Source: Subtercola boreus (GTDB lineage: Bacteria > Actinomycetota > Actinomycetes > Actinomycetales > Microbacteriaceae). Taken from it: DNA of 64,000 bases. The notes beneath the pieces were generated by a model. That model had not been told where the DNA came from. It saw nothing but the letters and a program-made list of their open reading frames with translations, and ran no database searches. Each line of letters begins with the position of its first letter. Positions within the stretch are counted from its first letter, which is position 1. The position numbers and the translations under genes are program-made. Shown piece after piece: positions 58,168 to 64,000 of the stretch. Location of the stretch: the NCBI RefSeq assembly GCF_006716115.1, contig NZ_VFOO01000001.1, positions 186,001-250,000 of the forward strand, written 5' to 3'.

Positions 58168-58650
58168 TCACCACGTGGCGCGGGCGGCGGGGCCCGGCAC
58201 GAGCCGCACGTCGTCTGCGGGCACCGTGGCCCCGGCCTCGTCGACGAACGCCAGGCTTACCGGCGAGTGGGTGTCCGACCGTTCGACGAGTGACACGCGT
58301 CCCGCTGGCCAGGGGGTGTATGCGTCACCCCATTCCTGCAGTGCCACAAGGACCGTCTTCAGGGCGAGCCCCTGAGGCGTCAGGTGATAGCTCGACCGCT
58401 CCCGGGCTCCCGGCTCGCGGTAGGCGCGCCGTTCGAGCACACCGGCGTCGACGAGGGTCGCAAGCCGGGCAGTGAGGATGTCGCTCGGCGCGCCGAGCGA
58501 GTCGCGGAACTCCGAGAACTTCGTCTGGCCCCGGAAGGCGTTCCGGATGATCAGCAGCGACCACCTCTCACCCACGATGTCGAGGCTGCGGTGGATGGAG
58601 CAGGCGTGCTCCTTGAGGGGTTGCGCCGGTGTCTTCGCCGAAGTGGTCAC
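58168..58650 (-). CDS. HxlR-family transcriptional regulator
   Basis: A 160-residue winged-helix regulator. HACSIHRSLDIVGERWSLLIIRNAFRG is the HxlR signature with the N-terminal Cys (about residue 17) that may sense oxidants or electrophiles. TKFSEFRDSLGAPSDILTARL is the recognition helix region and RSSYHLTPQGLALKTVL the wing. A C-terminal extension of about 40 residues (SLVERSDTHSPVSLAFVDE) is seen in longer HxlR proteins. Divergent from an MFS exporter, its probable target. Confidence 0.88.
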   Translation of the reverse strand: MTTSAKTPAQPLKEHACSIHRSLDIVGERWSLLIIRNAFRGQTKFSEFRDSLGAPSDILTARLATLVDAGVLERRAYREPGARERSSYHLTPQGLALKTVLVALQEWGDAYTPWPAGRVSLVERSDTHSPVSLAFVDEAGATVPADDVRLVPGPAARATW

Positions 58651-58713
58651 CCTGCCAGCGTAGATCCTCCCACCTAGATCTGCAATTCCAATTCAGGGCT
58701 GTAGGGTGGGGTC
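58651..58713. promoter_or_regulatory. Divergent HxlR / MFS control region
   Basis: Two TAGATC copies (58661-58666 and 58675-58680) lie one helical turn and a bit apart, followed by CTGCAATTCCAATTCAG (58680-58696), an imperfect dyad. One or both may be the HxlR operator; not demonstrable from sequence. Confidence 0.3.
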
Positions 58714-59931
58714 ATGACCACTCGATTCCGCAGGTTCTCCCGGCGCGGCTCCTTCTGGGCCTCCGCAGCTGTGCTCGCCCTCTGCCTGTGGGCGAGTGGA
58801 GCGCCCAGTGTGCTCTACCCGACCTATGCGGCCGAGTGGCAGCTCTCCTCCGTGGTGATCACCACCATCTTCGCGACCTATCCGGTTGTGCTCCTGGCCG
58901 TGCTTCTCGTGTTCGGCAGCATCTCCGACACGGTCGGGCGACGCCGGGCCATGCTGATGGGCGTGGCGCTGATCCTCGTCTCGGGCGTGGTGTTCGCGCT
59001 CGCGCCCGACGTCTCGTGGCTCTACATCGGACGGGCGCTCCAGGGCGCCGGCGCGGGGCTCGCGATCGGGGCGGCCAGCGCTTCGCTCGTCGAGAACAAC
59101 ACCTCGTCGAACCCCCGGCTCGCGAGCTCGCTGACCGCGGCATCCACCGCCCTCGGCCTCACGCTCGCGCTCCTCGTCTCGGGAACGCTCGCGCAGTACG
59201 CGCCCCTGCCCGAACAGCTCACCTACTGGGTGCTTGTGGTGCTGAGCGGCGTCGTGTTCGTCGCCGTGCTCGCGATGCCCCGGCAGGCTCTGGATGCCCG
59301 GCCCGCCCCCTGGCGCCCGCAGGCGCTGCACGTGCCCCGCCCCGCGCTCCGGGTTTTCGTCGTCTCCACGCTCGCCGTCTCGCTGGCCTACTCGGTGGGC
59401 GCGGTCTTCCTCTCCCTCGGTGCCTCCATCGCGCGCGAACTCACCGGCGCCACGAACCTGCTTGTGATCGGGGCGCTCCTCGCGATCTCGTCGGTGATGA
59501 TCGGCGCGACCGCGATCGTGCTGCAGCGCATCCACTCCCACGTCGCAGTGGTCGTCGGCTCCATCGTGTCGATCGCCGGCCTCGTGCTGCTCGAGTTATG
59601 CGCCTCGTCGGGATCCATCGCCCTCTTCCTGCTGTGGTGCGTCGTCGGCGGAGTCGGATATTCACTCGTCTTCATGGGTGGTCTTGCGCTGATTGCCAGA
59701 GCGACCGAGCCGAAGCACAGGGGCGCAACCCTCTCGGCGCTCTACCTCTTCTCGTACTTGTTCCAAGCCGTGACGGCGGTCGGGGCGGGAGTCCTGGCAA
59801 CCGGCCTCGGACTGGCCGCATCCGTTGACATCGTCTCCCCGATCGTCGGTGTGCTGGCCCTCGCCGTCGGCGTGCTCGCTGTGCGGGACTGGCGGCTCCG
59901 GGTGCGCGCCCGCGAGCTCATCACCCCTTAG
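58714..59931 (+). CDS. MFS transporter (DHA-type efflux)
   Basis: A 405-residue, 12-helix transporter. ASAAVLALCLWASGAPSVLY opens helix 1; GSISDTVGRRRAMLMGV is the conserved helix 2-3 loop with GRR; WLYIGRALQGAGAGLAIGAA is the helix 4-5 motif. The second half has MGGLALIARATEPKHRGATL. The HxlR regulator on the other side suggests induction by a toxic compound. The end overlaps by 11 bases the end of the convergent glycan gene. Confidence 0.88.
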   Translation: MTTRFRRFSRRGSFWASAAVLALCLWASGAPSVLYPTYAAEWQLSSVVITTIFATYPVVLLAVLLVFGSISDTVGRRRAMLMGVALILVSGVVFALAPDVSWLYIGRALQGAGAGLAIGAASASLVENNTSSNPRLASSLTAASTALGLTLALLVSGTLAQYAPLPEQLTYWVLVVLSGVVFVAVLAMPRQALDARPAPWRPQALHVPRPALRVFVVSTLAVSLAYSVGAVFLSLGASIARELTGATNLLVIGALLAISSVMIGATAIVLQRIHSHVAVVVGSIVSIAGLVLLELCASSGSIALFLLWCVVGGVGYSLVFMGGLALIARATEPKHRGATLSALYLFSYLFQAVTAVGAGVLATGLGLAASVDIVSPIVGVLALAVGVLAVRDWRLRVRARELITP

Positions 59932-62209
59932 CTGGAGCGACCGGTGCTGTGCCCTCGAGCAGGCGGCCCAGTTCGACATCCAGGACTTCGATGTTCGAGG
60001 CGATGACCGGCCCCGGGCTGTATCCCGAGCGAACGACTGGCGCACCCTCGGTGGCGGTGAAGGACACGTCGGTCACTCCGGGAGGAACGGTCACGGTGAG
60101 CTCCTGGGCTGTCCCGCCGGAGCTTGCGGCCAGGGAGGTCCGGCTTCCGTCGGGCAGGGTTGCAGTGATGGATGCAGCACCGACCGTGTACGAGAGAGTG
60201 AACTTCAGGCGCACCTCCACGGGCTCCGTCCGATCGTTGTCCAGCGAGATTCGCGGCTTGTAGGGCTGCAGCAATTGCAGGCCTGTGTAGGAATCGAACC
60301 TGGGCAGGAACTGCGCGATGACCGGCGACACGGCGATCTCGCCGATTCGGCTCAAGGCGGACTCGTCCGCTTCGGTGCGGAGCGCTGTGGCGGCCGATGC
60401 GAGGGTGTAGAACCGGTAGCGGCCGTCGGGGCTCGTGACTGTAGGCGACCCGAGTTCGGCCTGCAGTTGGGATGCGAGGGTCGTGCCGGTGGGGGAGAGA
60501 TCGGCGCTGTCGATGAAGATGCCGGAGAATCCGGCGGCGACCGCAGTGGTGATGACGTCTCGCGCAGACAACCGTTCGACGGCCTGGACCCAGTCGGAGG
60601 CCGGGCGACCCTTCACCCCTCCACCCGAGAACCGGAGGGTGTGCGAGTGCAGGTAGGGCCTCAACTGGTTGGAGTCCAGCACACCCTGCGCGCTCATGGA
60701 TTCAGGGAACGGATGGTAGGGAAGCTGCAGGATCATCGCCGTGGGCGAGGTGGCGGCCTCGATCTCGTCGGCCATCGCCTGGTCGGCCTGATAGCTGGCG
60801 TTCAGTGAGGCGTAGTTGGGAATCAGCAGGGGTCCGGTCTGGTCCCACACTCCCACGAGCAGAACAAGCGATGCTCCGAGCACGCTGACCCAGAGCGTCC
60901 TCTGGCCGGTTGACGCGGCCAGCCCGCCGGAGAGCTTTCGGAGGCAGGCATCTGCCAGGAGCCCGAAGCCAGCGAGTGCAAGCGCGGCTATGAAGATCGA
61001 GATCCGGTTCCAGCCCCGGAGATCGCTGGTGAAGAACGAGATGATCGTGCCGAAGCCTCCGACGGTGCCGAACAGGAAGCACACGATGGTGAGGAAGGAC
61101 AGGGCTGCAGTCTTCGAGATGAGGCCGTCGGCGATCAGAGGGCGTCGGCGGCCGAACGACACCAGGAGAAGGAACGCGCAACCGAGGAGCGCCAGGAACC
61201 CCGCCGCCGCGACCAGACCCAGCGACGGTGTCTCCGCGGGGGAGCCGTAGACGCTGTCGTAGTAGTTACGCAGGGCGCGGAACGCTGCCACACGGTGCTG
61301 GGGGGCGGGAAGGAGGAGCTGGGTGAACTTGAACGAATACAGTTCCGCCTCTATCGGCAGCCTCAACACGGCAGAGGAGTTCGTGCCGTTGATGAGAGCG
61401 TAGAGAGTCGACGGGATGAGACCGGCCGCCAGCGTTCCGGCCACAACGACTCCGGCGCCGACTGCGCCGAAGAATCGCCGGTAGGCGCGCGTGCGCAGGA
61501 TCGTGAACACCCCGGAGATGGCGATCAGCAGGAGGGTGATGAAGGCGTAGTAGGAGTTGGAGACCGACACGAGCAGGAGAATCGCCGCGGTGCCGACGGC
61601 GGGCGGGATCCGCAGCCGGCCCAGGTGAAGACCGCCTGTCTTCCATGCCCAGATCGGTCGGCCGCGAATGATCGCGTAGACGACTCCGATGGCCAGGGGG
61701 ATCGGGTAGTAGGAGGCCAGCCACATGTGGGCCTCGGCGCGCACGAAATGGTACGGCGCGATCGCGAACAGCACGGCCAGCGCTGCGGTCATCGGCCGTG
61801 AGACCCCCACCCGGCGCAGCAGCCAGGTCGCCGTGACGGCGGCGAGCGGGTATCCGACCAGGTAGTACAGGTTCTGCACCACGCCGAAGTCGGAGGTGAA
61901 CGGCCTCATCAGAAGACCGAAGAACATCCCGAGGTTGTCCGCGATCTTCCAGTCGAAATACTCCTGCCCGCTGGGTGCTCCGAGCAGGGGCTGCTCGAGG
62001 TACCACCCGGTCTCGATGATGGTCTTGAAGTGCGAGGAGATGAGCAGTGCATCCCCGTCGTAGTTCAGCGGGACGCGCAGATCGATGTGCCAGAGCCTCA
62101 GCGTCACGGCGATGACGACGAGGGTGACAGCGACGACCGTCGCATACAGGCCCAGTTCTCGCGTGCGGGAGGGAGCTGGGGAAGGTGCGGGGAAGGGCAT
62201 GGATTTCAT
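59921..62209 (-). CDS. Large polytopic membrane protein, GT-C glycosyltransferase-like
   Basis: A 762-residue protein with about 12 hydrophobic helices and a soluble C-terminal part. The first outside loop has VPLNYDGDALLISSHFK with acidic residues placed as in GT-C lipid-sugar transferases. APYHFVRAEAHMWLASYYPI and FFTSDLRGWNRISIFIA lie between helices. The C-terminal 280 residues include a possible small sugar-binding beta domain (RLKFTLSYTVGAASITATLP). ATG 62209 overlaps the GtrA stop (ATGA). Probably transfers a sugar from a polyprenyl carrier onto a cell-surface glycan; precise family unassigned. Confidence 0.68.
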   Translation of the reverse strand: MKSMPFPAPSPAPSRTRELGLYATVVAVTLVVIAVTLRLWHIDLRVPLNYDGDALLISSHFKTIIETGWYLEQPLLGAPSGQEYFDWKIADNLGMFFGLLMRPFTSDFGVVQNLYYLVGYPLAAVTATWLLRRVGVSRPMTAALAVLFAIAPYHFVRAEAHMWLASYYPIPLAIGVVYAIIRGRPIWAWKTGGLHLGRLRIPPAVGTAAILLLVSVSNSYYAFITLLLIAISGVFTILRTRAYRRFFGAVGAGVVVAGTLAAGLIPSTLYALINGTNSSAVLRLPIEAELYSFKFTQLLLPAPQHRVAAFRALRNYYDSVYGSPAETPSLGLVAAAGFLALLGCAFLLLVSFGRRRPLIADGLISKTAALSFLTIVCFLFGTVGGFGTIISFFTSDLRGWNRISIFIAALALAGFGLLADACLRKLSGGLAASTGQRTLWVSVLGASLVLLVGVWDQTGPLLIPNYASLNASYQADQAMADEIEAATSPTAMILQLPYHPFPESMSAQGVLDSNQLRPYLHSHTLRFSGGGVKGRPASDWVQAVERLSARDVITTAVAAGFSGIFIDSADLSPTGTTLASQLQAELGSPTVTSPDGRYRFYTLASAATALRTEADESALSRIGEIAVSPVIAQFLPRFDSYTGLQLLQPYKPRISLDNDRTEPVEVRLKFTLSYTVGAASITATLPDGSRTSLAASSGGTAQELTVTVPPGVTDVSFTATEGAPVVRSGYSPGPVIASNIEVLDVELGRLLEGTAPVAPAKG

Positions 62210-62607
62210 TTCGTTTTCTGTGCGCGGAAGGTGAAGAACCTGTGACCGAGATAGCTGCACGCTGTGGTGACCACCACGGCCGCAGCCTGGGCGATGAGGG
62301 GCTGCAGTTCGAAGCCGATCACCAGGGCGGGCAGCGCAACGGTGTTGATCGCGAGAGAGACGACGTAGACGGAGGAGAACCGCAGGAACGGCAGGGCGCC
62401 CCGATCTGCCGAGCGGAACACGAACCGGCGATAGAGCAGGTACGCCACGATGATCGCGCCGGCGTACGACAGGTAGAGGCACGCGAGATAGCCGATCCGG
62501 TTGCCGATCGAGAGCCACAGCGCGGTGAAGAGGGCGAAGCCCAGCGCCGTGTTCACAGCGCCCACGAGAAGGAAGCGAACGGGCTCCGCTTGCAGTAGGC
62601 GTTTCAC
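62206..62607 (-). CDS. GtrA family membrane protein
   Basis: About 133 residues with four helices. RFLLVGAVNTALGFALFTAL and the arginine-ended LLYRRFVFRSADRG and YLGHRFFTFRAQK are the GtrA pattern. These proteins are thought to flip or carry undecaprenyl-phosphate-linked sugars for glycosyltransferases. GTG 62607 was chosen because GAGAGAG lies upstream and helix 1 then begins about 9 residues in; ATG 62658 is in frame and adds 17 residues overlapping the divergent promoter area. Overlaps the GT-C-like gene. Confidence 0.83.
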   Translation of the reverse strand: MKRLLQAEPVRFLLVGAVNTALGFALFTALWLSIGNRIGYLACLYLSYAGAIIVAYLLYRRFVFRSADRGALPFLRFSSVYVVSLAINTVALPALVIGFELQPLIAQAAAVVVTTACSYLGHRFFTFRAQKTK

Positions 62608-62672
62608 TGGGCTCTCTCTCTCGCACGATCGAGCAAGATAAGCATTGCTCATTAACATGGTATCCTCATTTT

Positions 62673-63722
62673 ATGGCTGCTCTCCAACCTCCTCCTCCCG
62701 AGCACACGGCCTTCCCCGAACACACGGTTTCGATCGTCATCCCCGTCTACCAGGGCGAGCGCACGCTCGCTCTGCTCATCGAAGAGATCGAGCCGCTCAC
62801 GCGCGCGCAGCGATCACCCGAGGGCCATCCGTTCCGTGTCACCGAGGTGGTGCTGGTGAATGACTGCGGCCCTGATGATTCGGCTCGCGTCATGCGCCAG
62901 CTCGAGGCGTCCCATCCGTTCGTCCGCACCGTCTGGCTCAGTCGCAACTTCGGCCAGCACCCGGCCACGTTGGCCGGTGTGGCCTCCTCGGGCGGTGACT
63001 GGATCGTGACCCTCGACGAAGACGGTCAACACGATCCGGCCGATGTTCCCCGGCTGCTCGACACGGCGATCGACGAGCAGGTGGCTGTCGTCTACGCGCG
63101 ACCCACGAACCCGCCTCCCCACGGAGCAGTCCGGAACACCGCATCGCGGCTGGCGAAGTTCGCGCTCGCGCAGCTCTCCGGCACCCGCACGACGCACTTC
63201 AACAGCTTCCGGCTGATGCTGGGGAGTACCGGTCGAAGTGTCGCCGCCTATGCGGGATCGGGGGTCTACTTCGATGTCGCCGTGGGCTGGCTCTCCGCAT
63301 CCGTCGCCACCACCGACGTTCTCCTGAGGGAAGGGTCGACCCGGCGGTCGGGCTACTCGATCCCCGGCCTCTTCTCGCACTTCTGGCGGATGATCCTCTC
63401 GAGCGGCACCCGTGCGCTGCGGGCGGTGAGTGTGCTGGGGGCGGGGTTCGCTCTGGTCGGAACGATTGTCGCGATTGTGCTCCTCGTCGGGAGGGTCGTG
63501 TCGAACGCCGTCCCGGAAGGATGGACTTCGACCATCGTCGTGCTGCTGTTCGGCATAGGTGCCATTCTCATCTCGCTGGGGATCATCGCGGAATATGTCG
63601 GTGTGAGCGTCAACATGGCCATGGGCAAACCTCCCTACCTGATCACGGGAGACCCGCTGAATGGGCCGCTCGGCAGAATCAGCGCGACATCCCTGCGCGA
63701 GGCCAACCGGGGTGGCGGGTAG
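62673..63722 (+). CDS. Family 2 glycosyltransferase (bactoprenol glucosyltransferase-like)
   Basis: A 349-residue membrane-bound enzyme that moves a sugar from a nucleotide donor to a polyprenyl phosphate. VSIVIPVYQGERTLALLIEE is the GT-A start, VVLVNDCGPDDSARV and IVTLDEDGQHDPADVPRL hold the Asp metal ligands. QLSGTRTTHFNSFRLM and YFDVAVGWLSASVATTDV follow, then two C-terminal helices (ALVGTIVAIVLLVGRVV and VVLLFGIGAILISLGIIAEY). It is divergent from the GtrA gene, a common partner, and overlaps no gene downstream. Confidence 0.88.
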   Translation: MAALQPPPPEHTAFPEHTVSIVIPVYQGERTLALLIEEIEPLTRAQRSPEGHPFRVTEVVLVNDCGPDDSARVMRQLEASHPFVRTVWLSRNFGQHPATLAGVASSGGDWIVTLDEDGQHDPADVPRLLDTAIDEQVAVVYARPTNPPPHGAVRNTASRLAKFALAQLSGTRTTHFNSFRLMLGSTGRSVAAYAGSGVYFDVAVGWLSASVATTDVLLREGSTRRSGYSIPGLFSHFWRMILSSGTRALRAVSVLGAGFALVGTIVAIVLLVGRVVSNAVPEGWTSTIVVLLFGIGAILISLGIIAEYVGVSVNMAMGKPPYLITGDPLNGPLGRISATSLREANRGGG

Positions 63723-63724
63723 TC

Positions 63725-64000
63725 GTGCTGGCATGGGTGGTGGGCGCGCACGGCCTGCTCGGCCAGGCGGTCCTGCGGGAGGTCGCCCGCAGGCCGCAGT
63801 GGACACTCTTCGCGGCTGAGTCACTGCCGTGGTCGGACACACCGGCGATCGTGCCAACAGTCGCGCGACTCGCGCGCCGCTTCGGTGAGGCGGTATCGGG
63901 GGCCGATTCGGAGTGGGCATTCATCTGGGTTGCCGGCGCGGGTGTCGTGGCGAGCGGAGAAGAGGGGCTCGCGCTCGAAGCCAGCGTGTTCGAGTCCGCA
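63725..64000 (+). CDS. NAD-dependent epimerase/dehydratase-like protein, partial
   Basis: The first 92 residues of a gene that runs off the window. GTG 63725 follows the glycosyltransferase stop by two bases. AWVVGAHGLLGQAVLREVAR is a Rossmann GxxGxxG motif as in short-chain epimerases, and EWAFIWVAGAGVVAS fits the fourth strand region. Probably a nucleotide-sugar modifying step of the same glycan locus; the catalytic YxxxK lies outside. Confidence 0.65.
   Translation, partial: MLAWVVGAHGLLGQAVLREVARRPQWTLFAAESLPWSDTPAIVPTVARLARRFGEAVSGADSEWAFIWVAGAGVVASGEEGLALEASVFESA

Overview
The window is high-GC DNA with many GTG and TTG starts, short ATGA/GTGA gene overlaps, a DUF222/HNH (13E12-type) protein, a mycobacterial-type Nei2 glycosylase beside a full-length Lhr helicase, and the chromosomal order rpoB-rpoC ... 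rpsL-rpsG-fusA-tuf. Together these point to an actinomycete chromosome, most likely Microbacteriaceae. There are no rRNA, tRNA, phage, IS or CRISPR signals. Most of the window is core or near-core genome.

Layout. (1) 1-11,300 is a carbohydrate neighbourhood. It holds an MFS/GntR pair, a divergent transketolase broken by a one-base frameshift, and a minus-strand sugar ABC operon (binding protein, permease, single-domain ATPase, PfkB kinase, FrcK-like kinase, aldose epimerase). A divergent LacI regulator and a class II fructose-bisphosphate aldolase follow. A perfect 24-base double LacI-type palindrome lies between the two back-to-back promoters. (2) 11,300-32,100 is mixed housekeeping and repair: 8-oxoguanine deaminase, DUF222-HNH, YbaK deacylase, esterase, CsoR/RcnR-type metal sensor, Nei2, Lhr, DUF4916, nucleoside hydrolase, an RGG-tailed DEAD-box helicase, DUF1684, SRPBCC, ComB-like, DUF427, SprT-like, a TPR protein, a sugar dehydrogenase lipoprotein and a spermidine-synthase-like protein. 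(3) 32,100-39,910 is rpoB-rpoC with a clear promoter, a long leader, TTG starts on both genes and a terminator. (4) 39,960-50,550 is envelope and transport: a DUF475/TerC protein, a flavoprotein monooxygenase, a second spermidine-synthase-like protein, an MMPL transporter with a fused ABC-like C-terminal region, a YhgE/Pip protein, and two Ala/Pro- or Thr/Pro-rich anchored proteins. (5) 50,560-55,370 is the str operon (rpsL, rpsG, fusA, tuf) with a near-consensus promoter, a leader of about 300 nt, intercistronic hairpins and a strong terminator. (6) 55,385-59,930 is an EF-Tu-like pseudo-GTPase, topoisomerase IB, an uncharacterised protein, an aldo/keto-reductase-like pseudoenzyme and an HxlR/MFS divergent pair. 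(7) 59,920-64,000 is the start of a surface-glycan locus: a large membrane GT-C-like protein, GtrA, a GT2 glycosyltransferase and a partial NAD-dependent epimerase-like protein.

The most unusual items are the small intact gene just after the tuf terminator, which reads as an EF-Tu G domain with its switch I region deleted and its P-loop lysine and NKxD motif lost; the similarly decayed but intact aldo/keto-reductase-like gene two genes later; the MMPL protein carrying an ABC-ATPase-like domain without Walker motifs, translationally overlapped with a YhgE protein; and the transketolase frameshift. All homology statements come from reading motifs by eye. No database search was run.
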